From Candidatus Dormiibacterota bacterium (lineage in GTDB: Bacteria; Chloroflexota; Dormibacteria; Dormibacterales; Dormibacteraceae), in NCBI GenBank assembly GCA_024280995.1, contig JAMXLM010000009.1, forward strand, positions 62,001 through 126,000: DNA of 64,000 bases, read 5' to 3'. The translations under genes and the position numbers were made by a program. Below the pieces are notes generated by a model. It had not been told where the DNA came from, ran no database searches, and saw only the letters and a program-made list of their open reading frames with translations. Of this stretch, positions 1 through 12,865 are shown in pieces. Each line of letters begins with the position of its first letter. The stretch's first letter is position 1.

Positions 1-1
1 G

Positions 2-4907
<4,906 letters not shown>

Positions 4908-4915
4908 CACCTCAC

Positions 4916-5974
4916 TCAAGAGACGCGCGACTTCACGACCCGCAGGTTGGCCTCACGCTGGCGCAGCCTGCGCGTGCGCTTCCACCTTTCGGTCGCCACG
5001 GTCATCGACCAGATGACGACGACGATGACGGCCATCACCGTCTGCACCAGGACGACGCTGAAAAACGCGAGCTCCAGGCCATGGCCCCCGAACCATGAGC
5101 CCACCGGCGGCCGGCGCAGCCCGACCGCGAACAGCCCTACCGCGAATCCCAGCGTCGGCCGGACCGCCCACGAGTCGGGCAGCAGCCGCCGGTCGGCGAG
5201 AACCAGTCCCGCGACAAACCATGTCGGACCGCTGTCGAGCTGGAAGAGCGGGTCCCAGTGCAGGGTGTAGATCGCGACGAGCGAGCCCACCAGGAATCCG
5301 AACAGGACGACGAGGCTGACCCGTCGCGCGTACGCGAGCCACGCCACGCCCACGGCGACCGCAAGCAGCGAGGTCGCAAACACCGGGCCGGGGACGTTGC
5401 CGACGTAGAGGCGGATCGGGTCGATCGGCGCCGAGGCGGGGCTGAAGAACTGGTACCAGGTGGCCAGAGGGTCGGTGAACGGCGCGCCGCTGGCGGGATT
5501 GATGAAAGCCGCCGTGGCACCACGCGTCGCGAGAGCGATCACCGCGTATGCGAACAGGCCGACCTGGGCGCGAATCGCCGGCATGTAGCGGAGTCGCAGC
5601 AGCTCCAGGATCACGGCCAGAACCGCCACCTCGATCGAGATGACGATGCTCGCGCCAGGTCCGATGAGCGCGACTCCGAACAGTGCGGCTATCAGCGGGC
5701 TTGTGCGCGATCGCCGGCGAATGCCGCCGAGCAGCCAGCGCGAGACCAGGATGCCGGCCGCCCCCGCTGCAAGCGCGACCGCCAGCATCTGTGCGGCCGG
5801 CGCCTTGAAGATGACGAGGCCGGCCACGATCGGCGGCAACAGCGCGATCGCGGTGACGAGGTCGTCGGGAAGGCTCGCGGGCCTGAAGGCCGCCCGGTCG
5901 AGCGCCGACCCCAGCTTCGCCAACCACGAACCCGGCGGCCTGGGCCTGGGTTCGCGGGATCCCCCGGACGGCAT
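4916..5974 (-). CDS. RnfD/NqrB-like multi-spanning membrane protein
   Basis: About 352 residues with roughly nine to ten hydrophobic segments and a short basic tail (WKRTRRLRQREAN). The overall pattern, with GNVPGPVFATSLLAV and a WYQFFSP loop, resembles the D subunit of Rnf/Nqr flavin-linked ion pumps. The family's flavin attachment motif SGAT appears here as ASGAPFTD, so covalent FMN attachment looks unlikely. No other Rnf or Nqr subunit is nearby; neighbours are an AlkZ-like gene (convergent) and a BNR protein (divergent). The ATG at 5974 sits just upstream of the hydrophobic domain and was preferred to longer in-frame extensions. Function is unassigned beyond membrane electron-transfer resemblance. 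Confidence 0.6.
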   Translation of the reverse strand: MPSGGSREPRPRPPGSWLAKLGSALDRAAFRPASLPDDLVTAIALLPPIVAGLVIFKAPAAQMLAVALAAGAAGILVSRWLLGGIRRRSRTSPLIAALFGVALIGPGASIVISIEVAVLAVILELLRLRYMPAIRAQVGLFAYAVIALATRGATAAFINPASGAPFTDPLATWYQFFSPASAPIDPIRLYVGNVPGPVFATSLLAVAVGVAWLAYARRVSLVVLFGFLVGSLVAIYTLHWDPLFQLDSGPTWFVAGLVLADRRLLPDSWAVRPTLGFAVGLFAVGLRRPPVGSWFGGHGLELAFFSVVLVQTVMAVIVVVIWSMTVATERWKRTRRLRQREANLRVVKSRVS

Positions 5975-6040
5975 CCGGCGATTGTAGAAAAAGCGGGGCG
6001 GTCGGCATCCCCAGGTATCCAGGGGATAATCGGCAAGCTC

Positions 6041-7282
6041 GTGTCGCTTCCTGGCCAACGTCTTCTCGCGACGGTCGCGGCTTTGTGGGTGATCGGACCT
6101 GCCGCGCTCGAGGTGGCCGCCGCTCCGCCTGGTTCGACATGGGTGCAGCTCAAGCCGCTGCCGGGCCAGGGGCACGTCGCCCTGTTCGCGCTGGCGGTCG
6201 ACCCTGCGAACAACCAGGTCGTGCTCGCCGCCAACTCGCAGGGCGCGATCCAGCGCTCTTCCAACGGCGGCGTTACGTGGGTGACGGTCCGTCCGGCAGG
6301 GGTCACGGTCAACACGATCGGCTTCAGCCCCAACACGCCTGGCCTCGTGCTGGCAGGCACGCGAGGTGGGGGAGCCCTCGCGAGCAAGGACGGTGGCCAG
6401 ACCTGGTCCTCTGTGAGCGGGCTCGACGGCCGCAACGTGCGCGTGTTCGGCTTTGCGCTGACGATGATGGCCGCGGGCACCGATCAGGGCGTTTACACCA
6501 GCGCCGACGGCACGAGCTGGGCGCAGTCGGGCCTGACCGAGCCGAGCATCGACGCGATCGCGATGGAGGCGATCCACACCCCGGTCCGCATCATCGCCGG
6601 CAGCGACTCGCAGACTTCTGGAGCAACCATGTCCGTCTGGCAGAGCCTGGACGGCGGCGCGACGTGGAAACGCTCCAACCCAGACATCACCGGTACGCTG
6701 ACGCTCAAGCTCGTATCAGGGCCGCTGCCCCCGGTGGGGAATGTCCGGCCGCTGCTCGCGGGGACGAACACCGGCCTGTTCTCATCGAACGACAATGGGG
6801 CGTCGTTCAACCCGCTCAGCGGAGGTGGCCTGCTGCCGACCACCGACTACACGCAGGTCTCGTTCCTGACGAGTCACTACGACCGGTTCTATGTCGGCAG
6901 CGACGGCGGCGGCTCGGGCTCCGGTGGGCTTTGGCGGACGACCGACAGAGGTCAGACGTTTTCGTCGCTTCGACCGCCCGAGGCATCGGTCACCGCTCTC
7001 GCGGTCTCGAACGACGAGCAGCCGACGCTCTACGTCGCCATGTTCCAGCCTTCGACGCATGTCGCGTCGCTCTGGAGCTACCACGACACATTCGGCCCAC
7101 CGGTAGGTCCTCCCATGAGCCCCACGCCACTGGCGAGCGCCGCTCGCCTACATCGCGTCTCGGACAGCCAGCTTGCGGGCCTGCTGTCGTCGCCGACGCT
7201 TCCTTACGTCCTGCTTGGAGTGGCCGCGCTCGCCGTCCTCATGACGGCCGTCGTGGCGCACCTGCGCGGACGTTACAGGTAG
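6041..7282 (+). CDS. Exported BNR/Asp-box repeat protein with C-terminal membrane anchor
   Basis: About 413 residues. A GTG start gives an N-terminal signal-like stretch (LLATVAALWVIGPAALEVAA). The body is a beta-propeller-type array of Asp-box repeats: SSNGGVTW, SKDGGQTW, SLDGGATW, SNDNGASF and TTDRGQTF. A hydrophobic segment near the C-terminus (VLLGVAALAVLMTAVVAHL) followed by RGRYR would anchor it, with the propeller outside the cell. Similar folds occur in sialidases, YCF48/HCF136 assembly factors and sortilin-like proteins; no catalytic residues for sialidase are evident. A ridA-like gene follows 19 nt downstream. Confidence 0.75.
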   Translation: MSLPGQRLLATVAALWVIGPAALEVAAAPPGSTWVQLKPLPGQGHVALFALAVDPANNQVVLAANSQGAIQRSSNGGVTWVTVRPAGVTVNTIGFSPNTPGLVLAGTRGGGALASKDGGQTWSSVSGLDGRNVRVFGFALTMMAAGTDQGVYTSADGTSWAQSGLTEPSIDAIAMEAIHTPVRIIAGSDSQTSGATMSVWQSLDGGATWKRSNPDITGTLTLKLVSGPLPPVGNVRPLLAGTNTGLFSSNDNGASFNPLSGGGLLPTTDYTQVSFLTSHYDRFYVGSDGGGSGSGGLWRTTDRGQTFSSLRPPEASVTALAVSNDEQPTLYVAMFQPSTHVASLWSYHDTFGPPVGPPMSPTPLASAARLHRVSDSQLAGLLSSPTLPYVLLGVAALAVLMTAVVAHLRGRYR

Positions 7283-7301
7283 GCCGATACACTCCAGATC
7301 T

Positions 7302-7778
7302 GTGAGTTCGCCGCACGAGCGCCTGCGTGAGCTCGGCATCACGCTTCCGGCTCCCCCGCCACCGGCGGCGTCTTACGTGCAGACGAAGGTCGCGCCGATC
7401 GGCGAAGGACGCGCGCTCCTTTACATCGCGGGACAGGTCTCGCGCGAGGGCGACCAGCTGCTGAAGGGACGTTGCCCGGACGAGATCTCGGTCGAGGAAG
7501 CGGCCCGGCGGGCGCGGTTGACCGCACTCAGCGTCCTCGCGCAGATCGAGGCCGCGGTCGGGCTCGACAAGGTCGATGAGCTCACCCAGGTCACGGGCTG
7601 GGTGCTCTCGACCGAGGACTTCGGCGACCAGCCGAAGGTGATGAACGGGGCGTCTGACCTGTTCGTCGAGGTGCTGGGCAGTGCGGGCAAGCACACCCGG
7701 GCCGCGATCGGCACAAACGCGTTGCCCTTCTCGGTCACGGTCGAGATCGCGGCGGTGGCGGTTGTCCGCACCGGATAA
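7302..7778 (+). CDS. RidA/YjgF-family enamine/imine deaminase-like protein
   Basis: 158-residue cytoplasmic protein of the Rid superfamily, whose RidA members hydrolyse reactive enamine/imine intermediates. It opens with HERLRELGITLP and contains the typical GRALLYIAGQVSREGD strand, the AARRARLTALSVLAQI helix and the C-terminal block RAAIGTNALPFSVTVEIAAVAVV. The canonical catalytic arginine context R-x-A-x-G is present as RAAIG. GTG start. The downstream PAP2 gene appears to start inside its last codons, suggesting coupling. The family includes non-RidA branches of unknown substrate, so the exact reaction is open. Confidence 0.85.
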   Translation: MSSPHERLRELGITLPAPPPPAASYVQTKVAPIGEGRALLYIAGQVSREGDQLLKGRCPDEISVEEAARRARLTALSVLAQIEAAVGLDKVDELTQVTGWVLSTEDFGDQPKVMNGASDLFVEVLGSAGKHTRAAIGTNALPFSVTVEIAAVAVVRTG

Positions 7779-8664
7779 GCCACTCGCCGGGCGTCGCCGG
7801 CCGGGCGCGCTCCTGGTCGGCAGCATCGTCTACCTCGCGGCGATCTTCGGCGTGATGCTGTGGCGCGGCATCTCGATCGAGCCGGAGTTCGTCGTCCTGG
7901 CCTTGCTGGTGATTGCGGTCGCGCTGGGACGTGGGATCGCGTTTCTCACCGACTGGGCCCCATTCCTTTTGCTGTTCTTCGCGTACGAGGCTATGCGCGG
8001 CTTCGCGTCGAAGACCGGCTCTGCGCCGCACGACCTATCTCCGGTCGAGCGTGCCGTCTTCGGCGGCACGCTGCCCACCATCACCCTGCAGCACGCCTTC
8101 TACAAACCTGGGGTCGTGAGCCCGCAAGACCTGGTCGCGATGTTCTTCTACTTCATGCACTTTCCGCTTCCGATCCTGGTCGGGTTCGTCTTCTGGCTCA
8201 ACAGCCGCGAGCACTACCGCCGTTTCATCGCCGCGCTGCTTCTCATGTGCTTCATCGCTTTCATCACGTACCTGTTCTGGCCGAGCGCGCCGCCCTGGTA
8301 CCAGTACCCGCACGACGTCAACAAGATCATCGATCGCACGGTGCAGTTGCTCTGGGGCAACCAGTACTTCGTGTCTGGCATCTATCACAGCTTCAACCCG
8401 AACCGTTTCGCGGCCTTTCCCTCGCTTCACGCCGCCTTTCCGGCGCTCGCCGCCGTGTACGCGTGGCGCCGTTACCGTCCGCTGAGCATCGCGCTGATCG
8501 GCTGGAGCCTTGCGGTGCTTGCGTCGATCGTCTACCTCGGTGAGCACTACGTCGTGGACGCGCTCGCCGGTTACGTCTATGTGGCCGCGGCGACGTTGCT
8601 GGTCGAGGGTTTCCTGCGCTGGCGCGCAAGAAGAGCCTTTACGCCTGCCAGACCTTCCGCATGA
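7762..8664 (+). CDS. PAP2-family membrane phosphatase (inositolphosphotransferase-like)
   Basis: About 300 residues with six or more membrane spans. The phosphatase signature is split as in PAP2/Aur1-like enzymes: a basic SREHYRRF loop, PSLHAAFP (motif 2 histidine) and GEHYVVDALAGY (motif 3 His/Asp). The active site would face the outer side of the membrane and act on lipid phosphates or phosphoinositol-type head groups. The start is inferred as TTG at 7762, overlapping the ridA-like stop by 17 nt, because the frame has no ATG until well inside the first helix. The 3' end overlaps the convergent yvcK gene by 26 nt. Confidence 0.8.
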   Translation: MSAPDKPLAGRRRPGALLVGSIVYLAAIFGVMLWRGISIEPEFVVLALLVIAVALGRGIAFLTDWAPFLLLFFAYEAMRGFASKTGSAPHDLSPVERAVFGGTLPTITLQHAFYKPGVVSPQDLVAMFFYFMHFPLPILVGFVFWLNSREHYRRFIAALLLMCFIAFITYLFWPSAPPWYQYPHDVNKIIDRTVQLLWGNQYFVSGIYHSFNPNRFAAFPSLHAAFPALAAVYAWRRYRPLSIALIGWSLAVLASIVYLGEHYVVDALAGYVYVAAATLLVEGFLRWRARRAFTPARPSA

Positions 8665-9913
8665 TCGTGCGCGCCAGCTTGTCGGGGTCGTGGTGCGACG
8701 GCTTGCGCGTGTTGACGACATCCGCCGGAATGAACCTGACGTCCGGGTTTCGCGCCGCATCGACCGCCTTGTAGATCACGGCGTCCTGCCCTCCGGTGGG
8801 CGGGAACTGATTGTTGGTGTTCACGAGCACGAAGTCGAACAGGTTGGCGCCGACGTGGTCCTCGATCACTCGCAGGTAGTCGGGCACCGAGTAGCCGTCG
8901 GTCTCGCCGGGTTGCGCGGCCAGGTTGCAGATGTAAAGCTTCAGCGCCGCCGATGCCTTGAACGCCTCGACCATGCCTTCGACCAGCAGGTTGGGCAGGA
9001 TCGACGTGTACAGCGACCCGGGTCCGACGATGATGAGCTCCGCGTTCAGGATCGCCTGCGCCGCCTCGGGGTTCACCTGCACGCCGTCGGGCTTCAAGAA
9101 GACGTGGCTGATCGGTGCGTTCTGCTTCGGGATGCGCGACTCACCTTCGACGGTGCTGCCGTTGATCGAAGCGACGAGCGTCACGTCCTGCAGCGTCGAG
9201 GGAACGATGGTGCCTTTGACCGCGAGCACCTTGCCCGACTCGCGGAGCGCCTGCTCGAAGTTTCCGGTGACGTCGGCCATGGCCATGATGAAGAGGTTGC
9301 CGAAGGCGTGGCCGTCGAGCGAGCCTTCCTTGAAGCGGTGGTCGAAGAGCTGCTTCATCAACGGCTCGGCGTCGGCGAGAGCGATGAGGCACTGACGGAA
9401 GTCGCCAGGCGGGAGGATCCGGTACTCGTCGCGCAGCCGGCCGGACGAGCCGCCGTCGTCGGCGACGGTCACGATCGCAGAAAGGTTTGAGGTGTAGGTC
9501 TTGAGCCCGCGCAGCAGCGAGCTGAGGCCTGTGCCCCCGCCGATGGCGACGATGCGCGGGCCGCGTCCGCGAAGACGGAACGAGTGGATGACGTCGACCA
9601 CGCTCGCCGTGCTCTGGCCGGGAAGAAACGGACCCAGCACCGACTGCGTCAGCTTGAGGTAGCTCAGGAGCAGCATGCCCACGCCGAAGATGCCGAAGAC
9701 GATGGCGCGCGCCCAGTAGGGAAGGAACTGCAACGTGAGGTAGTAGAAGCCCGACGGCAGGTGGGCCGTTTGATAGATCTCCTTCAGGGCGTAGGCGACA
9801 CCGAGAACGAGGACGAGCTCGGACACCATCAGCAGAAGGAGCCAGCGCTTGATCTGCAGCCCCGGCGTAAGCCAGCGCAGCCAACTCGCGGTCGAAGGAA
9901 GCCGTCTGGCCAT
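8639..9913 (-). CDS. yvcK: YvcK/CofD-like UDP-sugar-binding gluconeogenesis factor
   Basis: 424-residue member of the YvcK family, which binds UDP-GlcNAc in Bacillus and is needed for normal cell wall synthesis on gluconeogenic carbon. The N-terminus has two membrane spans (KRWLLLLMVSELVLVLGVAYAL and a second near residue 70-85). The soluble domain begins RIVAIGGGTGLSSLLRGLK, followed by VTVADDGGSSGRLR and PPGDFRQCL, the family's nucleotide-sugar site. A membrane-anchored N-terminus is not in the Bacillus protein but, from memory, occurs in several other lineages. ATG start; divergent from the small gene at 9980. Confidence 0.92.
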   Translation of the reverse strand: MARRLPSTASWLRWLTPGLQIKRWLLLLMVSELVLVLGVAYALKEIYQTAHLPSGFYYLTLQFLPYWARAIVFGIFGVGMLLLSYLKLTQSVLGPFLPGQSTASVVDVIHSFRLRGRGPRIVAIGGGTGLSSLLRGLKTYTSNLSAIVTVADDGGSSGRLRDEYRILPPGDFRQCLIALADAEPLMKQLFDHRFKEGSLDGHAFGNLFIMAMADVTGNFEQALRESGKVLAVKGTIVPSTLQDVTLVASINGSTVEGESRIPKQNAPISHVFLKPDGVQVNPEAAQAILNAELIIVGPGSLYTSILPNLLVEGMVEAFKASAALKLYICNLAAQPGETDGYSVPDYLRVIEDHVGANLFDFVLVNTNNQFPPTGGQDAVIYKAVDAARNPDVRFIPADVVNTRKPSHHDPDKLARTIMRKVWQA

Positions 9914-9979
9914 CTACCCCGCCTGGAACAACGAGTGGAAAACGTGCAAGGTTATCGTGGTACTACGCTTCACTGAAGT

Positions 9980-10330
9980 ATGCGGACTTTACGCAATATG
10001 CGTCGCCTGTCGCGGTTCATAGTCTTCGGCCTCGTCGCGGCCGCGATTGCGACCGAGCTTGCAAAGCCCGAGGACGAGCGCACCTGGAACGGCCGGGTCT
10101 TCGGCTTCGTGCCATACGACTTCCGGCCGCCGACATGGGAGCGCATTCGCGACGCCTACTGGAACCCATCGTCGGATGAGCTGTTCAGCGACCGGGTTTT
10201 CGGCGTCGGCTGGGCTGTGAACCTGTATAAGGCAAAAACGCTTCTCGAGGACGTTTTCGGCCGAATGATGGGGACGCGCGAGACCCTATCGATCCGTATG
10301 AGCTCGCGTTCCCGGAGCGGGGGCGAGTAG
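9980..10330 (+). CDS. Small membrane-associated protein with DUF5808-like C-terminus
   Basis: 116 residues. An N-terminal hydrophobic stretch follows two arginine clusters (RRLSRFIVFGLVAAAIA), and the C-terminal half has a WNPSSDELFSDRVFGVGWAVN block. That pattern (aspartate-rich lead, large hydrophobic residues, then G-x-G-W-x-x-N) resembles DUF5808, whose function is unknown. It stands alone between yvcK and tRNA-Gln. ATG start at 9980. Real-gene support comes from the domain-like block and the absence of a better frame on either strand. Confidence 0.6.
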   Translation: MRTLRNMRRLSRFIVFGLVAAAIATELAKPEDERTWNGRVFGFVPYDFRPPTWERIRDAYWNPSSDELFSDRVFGVGWAVNLYKAKTLLEDVFGRMMGTRETLSIRMSSRSRSGGE

Positions 10331-10387
10331 CCGAACTCTCCACGGGCCATCCTTAGAATGGTTCGCCCGACCCCTGGTGGGTCCGTT

Positions 10388-10462
10388 TGGGGAGTGGCGC
10401 AACGGTAGCGCAGCTGACTCTGGATCAGAAGGTTGAAGGTTCGAATCCTTCCTCCCCAGCCA
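10388..10462 (+). tRNA. tRNA-Gln (anticodon CTG), CCA encoded
   Basis: A complete cloverleaf can be drawn. The 7-bp acceptor stem is TGGGGAG (10388-10394) with CTCCCCA (10452-10458), followed by discriminator G and an encoded CCA. The D arm is GCGCAACGGTAGCGC. The anticodon stem CTGA/TCAG encloses the loop CTCTGGA, with anticodon CTG at 10420-10422. The T arm contains GGTTCGAATCC. CTG reads the CAG codon, giving glutamine. A toxin-antitoxin pair follows about 30 nt downstream. Confidence 0.95.
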
Positions 10463-10493
10463 AAATCCTACCGTTCATGCTACCGTGGGTCGC

Positions 10494-10742
10494 ATGGCGC
10501 GCCCGAAGCTCAGCATCACCGTCGACCCGGATCTATTGCGGGTGGTCGATGAGTATGTCGACGCTCACGACGGTGCCGACCGGAGCAAGGTCATCGAGCA
10601 GGCCCTCGAGCTGTGGACTGCCTCGCAGCAGGACGCGGCGATGGAAGCTCAGTTTCGTGGTGCCGATGCTCCGGCTCACGAGCGCATCGCGTGGCGCTCC
10701 GTGCGCCGCTCGGCGGCTGCGTCCCAAATGGCGAAGCGCTGA
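10494..10742 (+). CDS. Ribbon-helix-helix antitoxin
   Basis: 82-residue protein beginning MARPKLSITVDPDLLRVVDEY, the beta-strand and first helix of a CopG/MazE-type ribbon-helix-helix DNA-binding domain. DRSKVIEQALELW supplies the second helix. The acidic/polar C-terminus would wrap the toxin. Such proteins neutralise the partner and repress their own operon. The start ATG at 10494 is preferred to the GTG at 10485 because it begins exactly at the conserved strand. The MazF-like toxin gene overlaps its 3' end. Confidence 0.85.
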   Translation: MARPKLSITVDPDLLRVVDEYVDAHDGADRSKVIEQALELWTASQQDAAMEAQFRGADAPAHERIAWRSVRRSAAASQMAKR

Positions 10743-11119
10743 AAGCCAGGCTGGCCGCGACCCATCCGCGGAGGGGCGAAGTCTGGATCGTATTCACGCC
10801 TGGTCAACCCGACGATCCGCATCAGCCGCGTCCGGCTCTCGTGGTCTCCGAAGACGTCCGGAATCGGCTGCGCGACGATCTCATCGTTGTGCCGGTCTTC
10901 TCGGCTGGTCGGGTAGGACCATCGCGAGTAGCAATCCCAGCTGGAGAAGGAGGTCTACGCAAGAACAGCATCCTGTTTTGTGAGGAAGTCACCACCATCG
11001 ATCGCGACTTCCTTCATCGCGGCCCTCTTGGCCCGCGAGTTCCAGCAGATCGGATGGCCGCGGTGAATCGAGCCATTCGTCGCGCGATTGGAGATGTCGT
11101 GCCCGAGCCCGCACCCTAA
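10691..11119 (+). CDS. MazF/PemK-family endoribonuclease toxin
   Basis: Growth-inhibiting RNase of the MazF family. The core begins RRGEVWIVFTPG and continues with RPALVVSED, DDLIVVPVFSAG, RVAIPAGEGGLRKNSILFCEEVTTID and a C-terminal helical stretch. These correspond to the SH3-like toxin barrel with the conserved RPALVVS strand. The canonical start upstream is GTG at 10691, giving 142 residues and a 52-nt overlap with the antitoxin. A CTG at 10739 overlapping the antitoxin stop (CTGA) would give 126 residues, closer to family size. Together with the antitoxin this forms a type II module directly downstream of tRNA-Gln. Confidence 0.88.
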   Translation: MALRAPLGGCVPNGEALKARLAATHPRRGEVWIVFTPGQPDDPHQPRPALVVSEDVRNRLRDDLIVVPVFSAGRVGPSRVAIPAGEGGLRKNSILFCEEVTTIDRDFLHRGPLGPRVPADRMAAVNRAIRRAIGDVVPEPAP

Positions 11120-11193
11120 CCGACGGTCATCCCTCGATCTTCGAGCTCGCCGGCCACCCACGTGCGTGAACCCCGCTTTCGTAGGCTGGTCAC

Positions 11194-11421
11194 ATGAGCA
11201 GGGGCTTCAGGAATGCCGACGAGACCCAGTCGATGAGCGACAAGGCGGTCGCCGAGCAGATCGAGCGCATCATCGATCGCGGTCGAGAAGACGTCGCGGC
11301 GGTGGACGGTCGATGCAATGACTGCGGCGGACCCATAGGCGCGGAGCGACTCGAAGCCCTTCCGTCAGCCACGCGCTGCGTGGCGTGCCAGGCGGCATGG
11401 GAGCAGCGCGCCGGACGGTAA
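11194..11421 (+). CDS. Small DksA/TraR-type C4 zinc-finger protein
   Basis: 75 residues. An N-terminal helix (AVAEQIERIIDRGREDVAAV) is followed by CNDCGGPIGAERLEALPSAT and CVACQ, the four-cysteine zinc ribbon of the DksA/TraR family. Full-length DksA inserts a long coiled coil into the RNA polymerase secondary channel. This protein has only a short helix, as in TraR-like miniature members, so a transcription role is plausible but not shown. It stands alone with an ATG start and no visible operon partner. Confidence 0.75.
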   Translation: MSRGFRNADETQSMSDKAVAEQIERIIDRGREDVAAVDGRCNDCGGPIGAERLEALPSATRCVACQAAWEQRAGR

Positions 11422-11541
11422 CGCGCCCTACCGTGTCGACATGACAGGTCAGACTCCGAACAACCATGCGCGCACACTCTCCGAACGAGTCACCACCGGC
11501 CACAGCAACGACAGTTGTCTCAAACTGAGACTCGGCCGACG

Positions 11542-12114
11542 ATGGGGCGGGCGGTTCGGATTCTGCTGGCGGTGATATGCGTGGCAGTCGTGGCCTGCGC
11601 GCCTCCGGGCGTGTCAAAGACTCACGCTCCCGCGACGACGAACGCTGCAGGAAGCATTTCATGTCCGGACGGAAAGGCCGCGCGGGCCGGGCTCGACAAC
11701 TTCGGCGCCTACATCGGCACATGGCAGACGAACCGCCCTCACGACTCCATCGTGTCGACGAATTACGTCATCGGCATTGTTCCGGGCTACGTCGCGGTGC
11801 GCTGCAGCGACGATGGCTTCGTCGTCCAGGAAGAGATCCACCCGCGATACCAGTCGCCTGCGGGCCAGGCGCTGCGCATCGCGCTTACCGACATTCCCGA
11901 TGACAGCAACAAGGTCTACGACCACGTCCACGCCGGCTGTCGCGTTTTTCAGTACACCTCGAACAAGCTCGCGCATCAGCTCGGCGTGGATGACGCAGAC
12001 GGACGCGTCGACATCGTGTTCGAGAGCGACAACGGGACGTACAACCCCGCCTCGGTGAAGGTGATCCTGATGGACCTTTACGACAGGCTCGGCGCCGATA
12101 CTCGCGACTGCTGA
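11542..12114 (+). CDS. Predicted secreted lipoprotein, unknown function
   Basis: About 190 residues. The N-terminus is a lipoprotein signal: positive start (MGRAVR), hydrophobic ILLAVICVAVV, then the lipobox-like VVAC with Cys near residue 19. The mature part has CPDGKAARAGLDNFGAYIG, a TYVI-like strand region and two further cysteines (HAGCRVFQY and the terminal DC) that could pair. I do not recognise a family. The ATG at 11542 was chosen over the TTG at 11515 because it starts exactly at the signal sequence. No operon partner is evident; the acyltransferase gene follows 20 nt downstream. Confidence 0.65.
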   Translation: MGRAVRILLAVICVAVVACAPPGVSKTHAPATTNAAGSISCPDGKAARAGLDNFGAYIGTWQTNRPHDSIVSTNYVIGIVPGYVAVRCSDDGFVVQEEIHPRYQSPAGQALRIALTDIPDDSNKVYDHVHAGCRVFQYTSNKLAHQLGVDDADGRVDIVFESDNGTYNPASVKVILMDLYDRLGADTRDC

Positions 12115-12134
12115 CCGCGCCTAGACTCTCGCCA

Positions 12135-12860
12135 ATGGACATCGCCGCACCCGACCAGGCGACGTGGGCGAGGACACGCGGCATGCGACGCATGCGCGCG
12201 GCGCTGCAGTCAACCCTGATGTTTCCGGCGCTCTCGAGCTTTGCTCGCTTGAAGGTTCAGGGGCGCGAGAACCTTCGCGAGGCGGGCGTCGCCGCGGTGT
12301 TCGTCGCCAACCATGTGTCGGCGCTCGACGCGGTGGTCATGGCAGAAGCCATGCCTTCTCGGTATCGCAACCGCTCCGTCGTGGTCGCCGCCGCCGACTC
12401 GATCTTCAAGCGCAAGTGGGAGGCTCGACTCGCGCAGGTGACCGTCGACGCGTTTCCGATTCCTCGAGGTGGCGGCGCGCGCGCTCACCTCGAGTACCTG
12501 AAGCAACTCTTGCGCGACAGGTGGTCCGTGATCATCTTTCCCGAAGGTCGTTTGACGGTCACGGGCGCCATCGGTGCGTTTCGCAGAGGCGCGGCGATTC
12601 TCGCAATGGACGCCGGCGTGCCCGTCGTACCCGCCTACGTCGACGGCATGTACGAGGTCCTGCCGCGATTCAGGCGAGTGCCTCGGCCGGGCCACGTCAC
12701 CGTCACTTTCGGCCGGCCGATGTGGCCGAGTCCGCTCGACGACTATGACTCGTTCACCGGCGCGGTCGAGAGCGTCGTCCGCCACCTCGCCGGGCCCAAG
12801 GGTGTGGCCATCGAGCCGCCCGGTGGGTCGCGGTCCGAAGGGCCTAACTACTGGTACTGA
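12135..12860 (+). CDS. 1-acylglycerol-3-phosphate acyltransferase-like (PlsC family)
   Basis: 241-residue membrane-associated acyltransferase. The catalytic NHVSALDAV (family HX4D motif, residues about 59-67) and the substrate-binding FPEGR (about 135-139) followed by FRRGAAILA and VPVVPAYVDG match the PlsC family, which acylates lysophosphatidate to phosphatidate. Related enzymes act on other lysolipids, so the acceptor is inferred. ATG start. It is followed 5 nt later by an uncharacterised membrane protein and probably transcribed with it. Confidence 0.85.
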   Translation: MDIAAPDQATWARTRGMRRMRAALQSTLMFPALSSFARLKVQGRENLREAGVAAVFVANHVSALDAVVMAEAMPSRYRNRSVVVAAADSIFKRKWEARLAQVTVDAFPIPRGGGARAHLEYLKQLLRDRWSVIIFPEGRLTVTGAIGAFRRGAAILAMDAGVPVVPAYVDGMYEVLPRFRRVPRPGHVTVTFGRPMWPSPLDDYDSFTGAVESVVRHLAGPKGVAIEPPGGSRSEGPNYWY

Positions 12861-12865
12861 TTGGC

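Noticed and set aside
5258-6040. N-terminal extension of the BNR-repeat protein
   Set aside because: That part is antisense to the RnfD-like gene. The signal peptide begins at the GTG at 6041.
10388-11119. Integrated genomic island at tRNA-Gln
   Set aside because: No integrase, no repeated tRNA end and no composition break were seen in the following genes.
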